From the NCBI RefSeq assembly GCF_042685085.1, contig NZ_JBHUMM010000007.1, positions 62,001 through 126,000 of the forward strand: a DNA stretch of 64,000 nt. Direction: 5' to 3'. A program made the position numbers and the translations under genes. The notes below the pieces were generated by a model. It had not been told where the DNA came from, made no database searches, and was given only the letters and a program-made list of their open reading frames with translations. Origin of the DNA: Marinicrinis sediminis (lineage in GTDB: Bacteria; Bacillota; Bacilli; Paenibacillales; KCTC-33676). Below are positions 26,954 to 36,153 of the stretch, in pieces (positions within the stretch are counted from its first letter, which is position 1; every line of letters begins with the position of its first letter).

Positions 26954-28762
26954 TTAATGCTTATTCGAGTTATAAACATAGATTCGTCCTGAATACGGCG
27001 GGAGAACAACCGATTTTAATACTTCTGAAGCCTTGCCTGACTGTCTGCTGAAGGCATCTACTACCTGTTCCTCCGCACCCATGCCATGGAATGGATTGGA
27101 CGGATACAGCTTCACTTCATTCGCAGAGCTGTTGATGATCACTGCAGCCTGCTCACCCTCGCAAAAACGCCGGAAGGCAATCACCTGATTGGCTTCGTCC
27201 GTAAACCAGTCCCGATACGCCCCCCTGCGCAAGGAAACAAACTGCTGTCTGGCTGACAGAAGCTGCTTGTATAGCGCGAGCATCTCCGCGTCCTGTCGCT
27301 CTTCCTTCCATATCATCGGTCTTCTGCAGTCGGGATCGGTTTCCCCTTCCATACCGACTTCATCCCCGTAATAAATCATGGGAACCCCCGGAGAGGTAAG
27401 CTGGAAAAATACCGCTGATCTCATTCGGCCTTTTGCCGTCTGTTCACTTTCCCATCCCTTCCCGTACTTTTTGCAGGAAGTAAGGAAGCGTTCCGTATCA
27501 TGACTGTCCAGCAGCTGAAGCATCCCGGCATAGGCCTGATCCGTATACATCATTCGAATATGATTGAGACGACGCACGAAGGCAGACGCACCAATCTGCT
27601 GCTTGGCAAAGAACTCCAGCATAATCTCCCGATACAAATAGTTCATGACACCGTCAAACTGATCTCCCCGCAGCCATGGCCCGGCCGCATGCATCACTTC
27701 TCCAATGATCGCCACCTGATCATCCAGCTGATTGATCTCCCTGCGGAACAGCTTCCACAGCTCAGGGTCCACCTCATTGGCTACATCGAGACGCCAGGCG
27801 TCGATGCCGGCTTCCTCAATCCAGTAGCGGCCGACTTTGACGAAAAATTCCTGAACAGCCGGATGACTCGTATTTACCTTCGGCATATTGGGAACATTCT
27901 GCGCGAAGGTCTCGTACGATACGCCACTTTCTTCTGAGTGCGTGCCCGTCGGCTCCGCAAAGAAATACCAGTCTCGATAAGGAGAGTGTACGGGGTCCTT
28001 TTTCGCCTCCTGGAAGTACCGCATGCCATCTCCGGTATGGTTGAAGACCGCATCCAGCATCACCCGGATACCCGCTTCATGCGCTTTCTCAATCATTTGC
28101 TTCAAGTCTTCCATCTCGCCGAATTGCTCATCGATCTTGAAATAGTCTGTTGTATCGTATTTGTGATTGGTAGGCGATTCGAAGATCGGGGTCATGTAGA
28201 TCGTATTGATGCCCAGCTCTTTCAGATAGTCCATCTTCTTGGTAATGCCTTGCAGATCTCCCCCGTACATGGAATCCCGTTCCGGAATTTCCTGTTCCCA
28301 CTTGCACAGCGGCTGTGGGTCATTGCCGGTATTTCCGTTATAGAAGCGATCGGGAAAAATCTGATAGACCACGGCATCCTCCAGCCATGCAGGGACATGA
28401 TGCAGATTGCCTTCCGTAATATAGGCATACTGGAAGGTTCCAGCCTCATCAATGCAATAAGACGCCCCCATCTCGCCATACCAAATGTGCTCTTCCTCGA
28501 AGGTTGTGAGAACAAAGGAATAGCGAACCCGCTTGGATGGAGCCCGTACGATGCCTTCGAAGTAATCGAAATGGGACGTCGTTGCGATCTTCTCCAGCTC
28601 CAGCGCCTCTTCCTTCCCAGGCGAGGTATAGCGATCTGTATACAGAACCGTACAGGTCTTGATCTGGTTTTTTTGCGCACGAAGACGCAGCTTCAGTTGA
28701 TGCTCATTGAGCGGGAATGCGAAGGGTGGTTCAGATACATGTAATATCGTTGATAACAGCAT
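26954..28762 (-). CDS. GH13_20 glucanohydrolase (neopullulanase/cyclomaltodextrinase/maltogenic amylase type)
   Basis: Intracellular maltodextrin-degrading enzyme, 602 aa, no signal peptide. An N-terminal CBM34-like dimerisation domain (about 1-125) precedes the GH13 barrel, which has VYQIFPDRF, DAVFNHTGD, catalytic Asp in AWRLDVANEVD, catalytic Glu in IIGEVMHAA and the third Asp in LLDSHDTERF. The MYGGDLQGI segment is typical of this subfamily. AAAAGGAG lies 8 bases before the ATG. It is the last gene of the importer operon, so it probably hydrolyses imported maltodextrins or cyclodextrins. Confidence 0.93.
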   Translation of the reverse strand: MLLSTILHVSEPPFAFPLNEHQLKLRLRAQKNQIKTCTVLYTDRYTSPGKEEALELEKIATTSHFDYFEGIVRAPSKRVRYSFVLTTFEEEHIWYGEMGASYCIDEAGTFQYAYITEGNLHHVPAWLEDAVVYQIFPDRFYNGNTGNDPQPLCKWEQEIPERDSMYGGDLQGITKKMDYLKELGINTIYMTPIFESPTNHKYDTTDYFKIDEQFGEMEDLKQMIEKAHEAGIRVMLDAVFNHTGDGMRYFQEAKKDPVHSPYRDWYFFAEPTGTHSEESGVSYETFAQNVPNMPKVNTSHPAVQEFFVKVGRYWIEEAGIDAWRLDVANEVDPELWKLFRREINQLDDQVAIIGEVMHAAGPWLRGDQFDGVMNYLYREIMLEFFAKQQIGASAFVRRLNHIRMMYTDQAYAGMLQLLDSHDTERFLTSCKKYGKGWESEQTAKGRMRSAVFFQLTSPGVPMIYYGDEVGMEGETDPDCRRPMIWKEERQDAEMLALYKQLLSARQQFVSLRRGAYRDWFTDEANQVIAFRRFCEGEQAAVIINSSANEVKLYPSNPFHGMGAEEQVVDAFSRQSGKASEVLKSVVLPPYSGRIYVYNSNKH

Positions 28763-28832
28763 GATTTAATCTCCTTTTGCCTGTTGTTACTTCCTTTCCT
28801 ATGACCGAATGAATGGATGGCAATCTGTTTAT

Positions 28833-29657
28833 TTAACCTTTGTTCGCTCCAGCCGTCAGTCCTTCGACAAGGAATCGTTGCAACCAGAAGAAAATGACGA
28901 TAATCGGAATCGCAAGCAGTACAGCTCCAGCTGCAAACATGGTAAATTCCGTAGAATTGCGCTGGTTGACCATGTCATACAGTCCGACAGCCAGTGTAAT
29001 CTTGTCCTGCGACACCAGAATCAGCTTGGCGAAGATAAAATCCACCCATGCTCCCGTAAAAATCATGAGACTGATATAGGTTAGCATCGGCTTGGACAGC
29101 GGCAGGATGATCTTCATGAAAACGGTCATGTGGTCCGCTCCGTCCATCCGTGCCGCTTCCTCCAGACTCCGGGGAATGGTATCAAAAAAGCCTTTGGCCA
29201 CGAAGAAATTCATCGTCAGTGCCCCTGCACTATAGACCATCACCAGTGCCCAGTGATTGTCCAGCATTTTGATCTGGGACAACAGAATGAAAATCGAGAT
29301 CATGGCCATGAATCCGGGAAACATGTTCAAGATCAGCAGGCCCATCATCGTTTGCTTGCGGCCTTTGAACCGGAAGCGGGAAATGGCATACGAGCCCAGC
29401 ATGGTGATAAACGTCCCCAGGATCGTGGAGAATACGGCAATTTTCAGCGTATTCATAAACCAGATTGGATATTTGTGAATGTTGCTGTTGAACAGATCCT
29501 GGTAATGTTCCAGGGTAAAGGCTCTCGGGATAAAGGTCTCACTGTACAGACTGTCTCCCACTTTAAGCGAAGACATGACAATCCACAGAGCCGGATAGGC
29601 AGCCGCTATGACCAGCAAGGTCAGAATTGCATAGGTGCTGAATAATCTTAGATTCAT
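28833..29657 (-). CDS. mdxG: Maltodextrin ABC transporter permease, MalG/MdxG type
   Basis: 274-aa inner membrane permease with six hydrophobic segments and the EAA loop for ATPase docking (EAARMDGADHMTVFMKIILP). Its ATG overlaps the stop of the upstream permease gene (ATGA, 29654-29657), so the two are translationally coupled. As in other Firmicutes sugar importers no ATPase gene is present; a shared MsmX-type ATPase encoded elsewhere is expected. Confidence 0.92.
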   Translation of the reverse strand: MNLRLFSTYAILTLLVIAAAYPALWIVMSSLKVGDSLYSETFIPRAFTLEHYQDLFNSNIHKYPIWFMNTLKIAVFSTILGTFITMLGSYAISRFRFKGRKQTMMGLLILNMFPGFMAMISIFILLSQIKMLDNHWALVMVYSAGALTMNFFVAKGFFDTIPRSLEEAARMDGADHMTVFMKIILPLSKPMLTYISLMIFTGAWVDFIFAKLILVSQDKITLAVGLYDMVNQRNSTEFTMFAAGAVLLAIPIIVIFFWLQRFLVEGLTAGANKG

Positions 29658-30964
29658 TGGATCATATCATCCTCTCGGTACGAGCGGGTTTTACGGAAGT
29701 TGTAAATGGACAAGCCCGCAATGATGATGAAGATAATAATGCCGATGACCGAGGCGAAGTTATATTGTCGGTTCGTCAACGTTAATTTATAGAGCCAGGT
29801 GACGAGCAAGTCGGTAGCGCCGGCATATTGATATTCGGATACGACGGGATTTCCGTTCGTTAACAAGAATATGACATTGAAGTTGTTGATATTGGCTGCA
29901 AACTGCATAATGAGAATCGGCGCGATAGAGAACATGATCATCGGCATCGTAATGCGGGCAAACATCTGTACTTTGCTTGCTCCGTCTACTTCAGCCGCTT
30001 CATACAAATCTTTCGGAATCGTGGTAAGAATACCGGTAACCAGAATCATGATGACTGGAATTCCGAGCCACATGTTCACCATTAGAACCGTTACTTTAGC
30101 CCAAAAAGGATCCAGCAGCCACGGCAGCCCGTCCAGTCCAAAGTATCTTAAGTACTGATTAATCGGACCAAACTCCGTATTGAGCAGGTTTCGAAAAACG
30201 AGCAGTGAAACCAGGTTCGGAATGGCAAATGGAATGATCAGCATCGTACGCCAAAACTTCTTTAGTTTGACGTCTTTCTGATTAATAAGTACCGCCACCA
30301 AGATTCCGCCCATAAAGGTCGTGAATGTCGACAGCACGGCCCAGATCATCGTCCAGACAAACACACCGTAGAACGTCCGGCTCCATGTTTTCAGTGTCAC
30401 CAGATCCGCAAAGTTTTCGAACCCGACCCAGTCAATCAGATTGGCTGGAGGAAGAACCGGTGCGGCATAATTCGTAAACGCAATCAAAATACTGAAAATA
30501 ATCGGCAAAACATTCAAAAACAAGACAAAAACAAAGGGAATGGCCAGGATCATATACGGAAACTGGTCTTCCTTCCATCTCCGAAGCATGGCCGGAAAGC
30601 TCTCCACAGGCTCACCCTGATCCCGTGTTCCTCCCGTAAATCTCGCATCGCGAACGTTCAGTATATAAACGAGGAATAATAGCAGCATCAGCAGCAGGGC
30701 AATCAGGCCTTTAACCATAAAGAAAATAGAGTGGTCTCCGTCCACCACTTGGAAGATGCCGTCTACTTCTACCATTCCTCGTGGCTGATCCCCTAATGTA
30801 ATAAGTCCTGTCAACTTCTCAATCCCGTAGAACAGTGACAAGAGTAAACCGGTGACACCGATCGACAGCAACAGAATGCCTTTCGTCCATTGTCGGTTGT
30901 ACAATTGACCGAGTCCCATGAAGAGGAAAGAGAGAACCGTTGCTTTCTGTTTGTGTGTCTGCAT
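29654..30964 (-). CDS. mdxF: Maltodextrin ABC transporter permease, MalF/MdxF type
   Basis: 436-aa permease with eight hydrophobic segments; the extra N-terminal part (two helices plus a roughly 60-residue loop) is typical of MalF-like rather than short permeases. The EAA loop is YEAAEVDGASKVQMFARITMP. It lies between the binding-protein gene (87 bp upstream, with an intervening hairpin) and mdxG. Context with a GH13_20 enzyme and a LacI regulator supports maltodextrin as substrate. Confidence 0.92.
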   Translation of the reverse strand: MQTHKQKATVLSFLFMGLGQLYNRQWTKGILLLSIGVTGLLLSLFYGIEKLTGLITLGDQPRGMVEVDGIFQVVDGDHSIFFMVKGLIALLLMLLLFLVYILNVRDARFTGGTRDQGEPVESFPAMLRRWKEDQFPYMILAIPFVFVLFLNVLPIIFSILIAFTNYAAPVLPPANLIDWVGFENFADLVTLKTWSRTFYGVFVWTMIWAVLSTFTTFMGGILVAVLINQKDVKLKKFWRTMLIIPFAIPNLVSLLVFRNLLNTEFGPINQYLRYFGLDGLPWLLDPFWAKVTVLMVNMWLGIPVIMILVTGILTTIPKDLYEAAEVDGASKVQMFARITMPMIMFSIAPILIMQFAANINNFNVIFLLTNGNPVVSEYQYAGATDLLVTWLYKLTLTNRQYNFASVIGIIIFIIIAGLSIYNFRKTRSYREDDMIQ

Positions 30965-30994
30965 GTATATCTGCGGTCTCCTTTCTTAGAAAAT

Positions 30995-31033
30995 CATAGA
31001 ATCATCAGCCTGCCAGAGGCCGATGATTCTATG
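30995..31033 (-). promoter_or_regulatory. Intra-operon hairpin between mdxE and mdxF
   Basis: 12-bp perfect inverted repeat CATAGAATCATC / GATGATTCTATG (arms 30995-31006 and 31022-31033), extended inward by GCC/GGC. It lacks a good T-run on the minus strand, so it more likely protects the binding-protein mRNA 3' end or partly attenuates, giving more binding protein than permease. Confidence 0.65.
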
Positions 31034-31051
31034 AGATTGAAGCTTCAGCTA

Positions 31052-32353
31052 TTACTGAATTTTTTCTTTCAAGGTTTTCACCGCATTGTTCAATGATTGT
31101 TCCACATCTGCTCCATCATCCCATACTGCAGTGAACGCACCTTGCAAAGGTTCCCATACACTATTCATTTCCGGAACAGAAGGCATCGGAACAGAATGTT
31201 TAAACTGCTCAATATAACCACTTAAAATTTCATCTTCTTTAATTTTTGGATCTTCACTCGCCTCGGTATTTGCAGGTAAGATTCCTGTCATTTCGAAATT
31301 AAGCAGTGCATTTTCTTTGTTCGTAGCAAAAGAAGCAAATAATTTTGATGCATTTGGATATTCTGTATAAGAGTTTACATAGTAAGAACGTACACCAGAC
31401 AATGTCACCGGTTCTTTACCATTTGGCAATTTTGGAAGCGGCATAACACCGAAGTTTACTTTCCCTTTATGTGATCCGACTGCCCATGGACCATCAATAT
31501 TAAATGCAAGTTTGTTCTCCTGGAATAGTTGATTTTTCACATCACTTGTAATGTCATCCACATTTACTGGCAGGATTTTGCTTAGTTCCTGATAGTACTT
31601 AATCCCTTCAACCGATCCAGCGTTATCCAGTCCGATATCGTTAATATCTGTTCCATTGTTTCCAAAGATATATCCTCCATAAGGTGCCATAAACATGTGA
31701 TTATAATAAAGAGATTTAGCTTCCCACATCAATCCATATTTTCTGGCATCCTTATCGGTAAATTCTTCTGCAAAGGCAGCTAACTCTTCAAAAGTTTCAG
31801 GCAATTCTGTCACTAAATCCTTGTTATACAACAAAGCATATGTCTCAATTGATTTTGGATATCCATACAGTCTATCCTCGAAGGAAGAAGCGAGAATAGC
31901 TGCTTCAGCGTTGCTAGCTATGGTTTCTTCGGCAAATACATCGTTTGGTAATATGAGACCAGAAGATGCAGCAATACCTAACTTGTCATGCGGGAACATG
32001 ACAACATCAGCTCCTAACAATGCAGGGCCTCGGTTTGCAAGTTCATTCGCCTGATCAGGAGCAGGTACGCCTTCTACGGTAACAGGCACTCCATACTTTT
32101 CTTCAAATGCTTGTGCAACAGCTTTCGTATATTCAATTTCAGCCGGGTCATCCCAGACAAGCAGCTTGGCGCCTTCTTCAGGTGCCAGTGCAGGGGCTTC
32201 CGCGTTTTCCCCAGTATTTCCGTTGTTTGAATTGTTCGGAGTATTTGAACTGCCTCCATTTTCAGGTTTCGATGCGTTGTTGTTACTAGCACAAGCAGCC
32301 ATCGAAAATACCATAACCATTGCAATAATCAAAACCATACTTTTTTTCAACAT
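31052..32353 (-). CDS. mdxE: Extracellular solute-binding lipoprotein, maltodextrin type
   Basis: 433-aa lipoprotein: signal with lipobox MAAC (Cys21), a low-complexity N/S/G linker (22-50), then a family 1 solute-binding fold (LLVWDDPAEIEYTKAVAQAF, FNIDGPWAVGSHK, YYVNSYTEYPNASKLF) characteristic of maltose/maltodextrin receptors. AGGGGG lies 9 bases before the ATG. First gene of the importer operon. Base composition is unlike mdxF: the line at 31801 has 19 G/C of 60, while a line in mdxF (30301) has 32 of 60, so the AT-rich island starting at the peptide cassette seems to run into this gene. Confidence 0.93.
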   Translation of the reverse strand: MLKKSMVLIIAMVMVFSMAACASNNNASKPENGGSSNTPNNSNNGNTGENAEAPALAPEEGAKLLVWDDPAEIEYTKAVAQAFEEKYGVPVTVEGVPAPDQANELANRGPALLGADVVMFPHDKLGIAASSGLILPNDVFAEETIASNAEAAILASSFEDRLYGYPKSIETYALLYNKDLVTELPETFEELAAFAEEFTDKDARKYGLMWEAKSLYYNHMFMAPYGGYIFGNNGTDINDIGLDNAGSVEGIKYYQELSKILPVNVDDITSDVKNQLFQENKLAFNIDGPWAVGSHKGKVNFGVMPLPKLPNGKEPVTLSGVRSYYVNSYTEYPNASKLFASFATNKENALLNFEMTGILPANTEASEDPKIKEDEILSGYIEQFKHSVPMPSVPEMNSVWEPLQGAFTAVWDDGADVEQSLNNAVKTLKEKIQ

Positions 32354-32476
32354 ACTATTTCCCCCTGTTTAAAAATTCTAATAATTTTGAAAATAATTGC
32401 TTTACTTTGTGACACATCAATATCTTCGCTTAAGCAACTGTTAAATTCCACACTCATCCCCTTTCAAGATTCACTT

Positions 32477-32490
32477 TGATATCGCTTACA
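32477..32490 (-). promoter_or_regulatory. Putative cre upstream of mdxE
   Basis: Minus-strand TGTAAGCGATATCA matches TGWAARCGYTWNCW with one mismatch (A for Y). It lies 124-137 bp upstream of the mdxE ATG. The CcpA role is inferred from the consensus. Confidence 0.5.
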
Positions 32491-32567
32491 TATCAAGTAA
32501 AATCTAACCACTTCCTCTAAAAGATTTAGGATGATCGGTTTCCTGTATACAGAAATAACTTTCATAG

Positions 32568-32579
32568 GAAACCGGTTTC
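32568..32579. promoter_or_regulatory. Palindromic operator GAAACCGGTTTC upstream of mdxE
   Basis: Perfect 12-bp palindrome with a central CG, the form bound by LacI-family regulators. It lies about 215 bp before the mdxE ATG. An identical copy is next to the lacI gene (37004-37015). Likely bound by that regulator. Confidence 0.7.
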
Positions 32580-32649
32580 ATTGACATAACTTTATCACAA
32601 TAATCTTCACTATTCAATAGTATATTTTCTTTTTTTTCTCATATACTTT

Positions 32650-33042
32650 TTACTCAATTGTTTTTCGTAATACATATACAGGATACTCAGTCATTAAACC
32701 AGAAGAGCCATAAAGCTCAATACGATAATTTCCTTCTACTGTAACTAGCATTTTCACTTCCAATGAACAGTCCATACCAGCATTCATTTTAGCTGTTCGA
32801 TAGTTCTCTAACGGTGGTAATTCTTTTTGAAAAACAACATCATTATGAGGATCAAGGACTATCAAAAAAGCTTGATCAGTTCCTTCTTCAAACCACATCT
32901 TCACTAATATATGCACAGTGTAAACCGAAGGACACATCTCCACTTGCAAATCATTTCTAACATCTATAATCTGGTGTCTTTTTCTTTCTTCATCAAATAT
33001 AACCACATCACCGACAATAAGCTGAGCATCTTTAATTTTCAT
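32650..33042 (-). CDS. Hypothetical protein of peptide cassette, predicted beta-rich
   Basis: 130-aa protein without signal peptide or membrane helix. Alternating hydrophobic patterns (VYTVHILVKMWFEE, AFLIVLDPHNDVVFQ, MLVTVEGNYRIELYGSSG) suggest a beta-sandwich, loosely like DUF6941-type proteins. Two cysteines (in VEMCPS and GMDCS) form no CxxC. Last gene of the seven-gene cassette; its ATG overlaps the previous stop (ATGA). It could be an immunity protein or an accessory factor, but nothing in the sequence decides this. Confidence 0.7.
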   Translation of the reverse strand: MKIKDAQLIVGDVVIFDEERKRHQIIDVRNDLQVEMCPSVYTVHILVKMWFEEGTDQAFLIVLDPHNDVVFQKELPPLENYRTAKMNAGMDCSLEVKMLVTVEGNYRIELYGSSGLMTEYPVYVLRKTIE

Positions 33043-33464
33043 TTAACTACCCCTTTAAGTGAATGAAGATAAGGAATTACTTGTCTATATATTCGAAGTT
33101 TCCCATGATCAAGCCTTACAATTTGATTATGAAGTATCATAAATTTATCCCAGTATCCCTTTTCACTTATAGAAATGAGTTCACATTTCAAATTTTGATT
33201 TTTCTTTATTTGAATTAACCATTCAGGTGCATATAGTATAATGACAAGATCCATCTCAAGCATTTGGTCAAGATAAGAAAAAAGCGAGCCTCCATAATCT
33301 ACAAATATCACATGAATATGATTACATTCTTGTATAGAACGTGATTTAATCTCGTCGAGTAAGGTTGATATATATCTAATTTTCTTTTTCTTTATTTTTA
33401 TTAAACCCATCACACTAATTATATTGATGAGGATGACCAGGATAAGTAATATTTCTATTAGCAT
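33039..33464 (-). CDS. Membrane-anchored protein of peptide cassette, MauD-like without CxxC
   Basis: 141 aa. One N-terminal transmembrane helix (about 2-22) is followed by a basic patch (KIKKKK) and a domain whose pattern (HVIFVDYGGSLFSYLDQML, LVIILYAPEWL) resembles a thioredoxin fold, but no CxxC is present; the only cysteines are in QECNH and LKCEL. AAGGAG lies 8 bases upstream of the ATG. It overlaps the upstream gene by 50 bp. Possibly a redox-dead chaperone or immunity component. The fold assignment is tentative. Confidence 0.65.
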   Translation of the reverse strand: MLIEILLILVILINIISVMGLIKIKKKKIRYISTLLDEIKSRSIQECNHIHVIFVDYGGSLFSYLDQMLEMDLVIILYAPEWLIQIKKNQNLKCELISISEKGYWDKFMILHNQIVRLDHGKLRIYRQVIPYLHSLKGVVK

Positions 33465-33963
33465 TTTTCGAACTCCTTAATTTCTTCCATTCCGTTAAAT
33501 TTTCAATGCACGCAACTAAGAAACTTAAACTTAATAACTTTATTACTCCTGTAATTTGACTTATCTCATACACAGGCATCTGAAATCTCACTAAGAGGAT
33601 TGATATAATTAACACATTTCTAAATATTCCATGTTTATTTAACCAATGTATTTCACCAAAACAAGCACATATATTATTATTCAACTTATCCTTTTTCGCT
33701 CTCCACAATATTATTGTAAAAAAACATACAACTACCACTCCAAAAAACACCACGACCTTTATCATCATTTGAAATACAAATCCTATTAGTAATGCTCCTT
33801 CTGCACCTATGACAAGTACTGTGATGAAGTTGCAGTACTGATGAGGAATGATTCCATAAGAACGAATATGCATAGAAAAATCTTTTGGATTTAGACACTT
33901 AGCGAATAGACTAACTCCAAATATAAGAGCCAATACAAAATCAATCACGTAGACATATATCAT
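33415..33963 (-). CDS. MauE/DoxX-like redox-associated membrane protein
   Basis: 182 aa with four hydrophobic segments. The motif C99-A-C101-F-G after the third segment matches the CxCFG hallmark of MauE-type membrane proteins, which work with thioredoxin-like MauD in disulfide formation during methylamine dehydrogenase maturation. Additional cysteines (C23, C44) lie near the membrane face. Its ATG overlaps the stop of the upstream CxxC protein gene (ATGA, 33960-33963). In this cassette it would supply or relay oxidising equivalents for the cysteine-rich peptide; that role is inference. Confidence 0.75.
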   Translation of the reverse strand: MIYVYVIDFVLALIFGVSLFAKCLNPKDFSMHIRSYGIIPHQYCNFITVLVIGAEGALLIGFVFQMMIKVVVFFGVVVVCFFTIILWRAKKDKLNNNICACFGEIHWLNKHGIFRNVLIISILLVRFQMPVYEISQITGVIKLLSLSFLVACIENLTEWKKLRSSKNANRNITYPGHPHQYN

Positions 33964-34385
33964 TGTGATTGGATTGTATTCAAATGTTCATATAATTGCT
34001 CATGCGTATCCAAACTTTTGTTTAGTACTACCCGATTTTCTTCATCCATTACATATAAATACGGAGTTTCAAATACATGAAACTCATTAACCAGTTGATC
34101 CAATGTAATCATGACAACCGGGAACTCAAACTTGAAATAGTTAACGAGGTGGTTTATTTCGCTTTGATTCGCAACAATATAAACGGTGATCGGTACTTTT
34201 GTAACTTTATTGAGTGTATTTAAATGGGGTAAAAGGTCAATACAATGAAGACAAGTGAGTGTGACAAATATAGCAGACCATTTTCCCTCGATAATATTTC
34301 GCTCACTTGGAAAGAGATTTCCTATGTTCAATGGAGTCGTACGATTACTAGAATTGAACAATTCCTTGAAATTCATTTGCTTCAT
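33960..34385 (-). CDS. Thioredoxin-like protein with CLHC motif
   Basis: 141 aa without signal peptide or membrane anchor. The thioredoxin pattern is present: beta strand then C45-L-H-C48 (FVTLTCLHCIDLLPHL), and a cis-proline candidate P108 in FETPYLYV, followed by VMDEENRVV. AAAGGTG precedes the ATG. It overlaps the exporter gene by 38 bp and is coupled to the MauE-like gene. Second redox protein of the cassette; likely a thiol-disulfide oxidoreductase or reductant acting on the peptide or on the MauE-like protein. Confidence 0.78.
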   Translation of the reverse strand: MKQMNFKELFNSSNRTTPLNIGNLFPSERNIIEGKWSAIFVTLTCLHCIDLLPHLNTLNKVTKVPITVYIVANQSEINHLVNYFKFEFPVVMITLDQLVNEFHVFETPYLYVMDEENRVVLNKSLDTHEQLYEHLNTIQSQ

Positions 34386-36153
34386 TCAAATCACCTTTCT
34401 CTTTATTTTGTGAAATCCACATTTTCTTGAATTTACCATTTAGTTTCATCAGTTCACTAAAGTTCCCTTCTTCAATTATCCTTCCATTGTGCATCACAAG
34501 AATCTTATCGGTGAGTGGAGTGATGCTTAACCTATGTGTTATAAATATGGTCATTTCCTTTTTTCTTTTCTCTAAGATATCATTTACAATAGCAACCTCA
34601 TTTTCTGGATCAAGTGCTGACGTGGCTTCGTCCAAAACCAATAACGATGATTTTTTGTATAGTGCTCTGGCGAGAGCAATCCGTTGCCATTGACCACCTG
34701 ACAGTTGTTTCCCTCCCAAATATTCATTACCAAGCAATTGAGATTCGTGATTCTCAATATTAAAAGGTAAAATATTCGCATATAGTTCAGTAAATTGGCC
34801 CCATTTATTCTTATCTTTAAGATTATGGTCAAAGGTAATATTGTCATAAACAGAAACAGGAAGCTTTAAGAAATCTTGCTGAACTGTGGATACACTCTTA
34901 TAAATTGTTTCTCGATTTAAGTTGTTTATATCATTTCCATCATAAAATAATGTGTTATCCATAATTTCATGCATTCCTAGTAAAACTTTACCTAAAGTAG
35001 ATTTTCCCGATCCGTTCTCACCAACTATAGAGACAGACTGACCTGCTTCTATCGTTAAATTAAGATTTTTTAAAGCTGGCTCATTAAAATCTGGATATTT
35101 GAAAGATAAGTTTGATAACACAATCTGACTAAATGCGCATGTATGATTAGCTACTGATACTTCTTTATTTACTTGAGTATTCGACGAATAGATATATTCA
35201 TTGATTAACTTTTCGTACTTCTCCTTTATAAAGTAAAACTGTTTAACTATGCTAATTTGGTATGCCAATGAGATCGCAGACCCTTCTAAGACTCCAAAAG
35301 CGGCTGTCACTGCCACGTACTCTCCCAAACTTACGCTTCCTCCGGCAATTCCTTTAATAAGAATGATTTGAACAATCAAAAAACCTGCTAAGTTAGTTAT
35401 TTTCGATGCTGCATGCCAAGCGCTTTCTTCTTTCATAAAGTTCACTTTTCTAATGAAAGTGAACTTTATTGCGTTCGACCATTTATATAGAAAAAATGGT
35501 TTTATATCAAATATTTTAAGCTCTCTTTGATTTTCAGGCCTCATCATATTGTCAAAATAATATTGTGACTCTCTTTCCTTTTCTGATAACTTAATATTTA
35601 AATTTTCTCTTTTTAGCACGAGTTGATTATGAAAAATAAATATAGGAATGGAACATAGTATAGTTACAATAATGATGTACATATCTACAATTACGATAAT
35701 GTAGCTGTAAGTAATAATAAGCACAGTTTGTTGGATAATCGCCAAAGCTGCACTTACAAGCTGGTTAATCAGCATATAATTATTTGAGACATAAAACATA
35801 TCATTACGAAACTTTGCTCTTTCTAGGTTTGTAATCGTTGTGAAATTTAAAGACTTCAATAGATATTCTTGCAATCTTTGCTGCCCATACATAGAGAACT
35901 TTTCTTCCAAAAATTTTTTTACTACATCAAGTATCCCGATTAATACTTGAATACTGGCTATTAAAAATAACAAATCAATAACATCTCCGAAATGATATAG
36001 CTCTGTTATTTCATTAATCAAATTCTGAGTAAGACTCAAATTTATTCCTGATAATAATGGAATTAAACAAACAATTACGAGGATTATTGAAATTGTAAAT
36101 GGAGCGTATTTGATAAGAATGAAGAGGGCTGATATGGCATTTTTCCTCTTCAT
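34348..36153 (-). CDS. ABC transporter, fused membrane and ATPase domains, peptide exporter type
   Basis: 601 aa half-transporter. Six transmembrane helices (about 15-300) are followed by an ATPase domain with Walker A GENGSGKST (about 378-386), signature LSGGQWQRIALARAL, Walker B LLVLDEATSALDP and switch His (FITHRLS). There is no N-terminal C39 peptidase, so it resembles NisT-type exporters rather than bacteriocin exporters that cut a double-glycine leader. The ATG at 36153 overlaps the preceding TGA (ATGA). Probable exporter of the cysteine-rich peptide. Confidence 0.88.
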   Translation of the reverse strand: MKRKNAISALFILIKYAPFTISIILVIVCLIPLLSGINLSLTQNLINEITELYHFGDVIDLLFLIASIQVLIGILDVVKKFLEEKFSMYGQQRLQEYLLKSLNFTTITNLERAKFRNDMFYVSNNYMLINQLVSAALAIIQQTVLIITYSYIIVIVDMYIIIVTILCSIPIFIFHNQLVLKRENLNIKLSEKERESQYYFDNMMRPENQRELKIFDIKPFFLYKWSNAIKFTFIRKVNFMKEESAWHAASKITNLAGFLIVQIILIKGIAGGSVSLGEYVAVTAAFGVLEGSAISLAYQISIVKQFYFIKEKYEKLINEYIYSSNTQVNKEVSVANHTCAFSQIVLSNLSFKYPDFNEPALKNLNLTIEAGQSVSIVGENGSGKSTLGKVLLGMHEIMDNTLFYDGNDINNLNRETIYKSVSTVQQDFLKLPVSVYDNITFDHNLKDKNKWGQFTELYANILPFNIENHESQLLGNEYLGGKQLSGGQWQRIALARALYKKSSLLVLDEATSALDPENEVAIVNDILEKRKKEMTIFITHRLSITPLTDKILVMHNGRIIEEGNFSELMKLNGKFKKMWISQNKEKGDLNEANEFQGIVQF

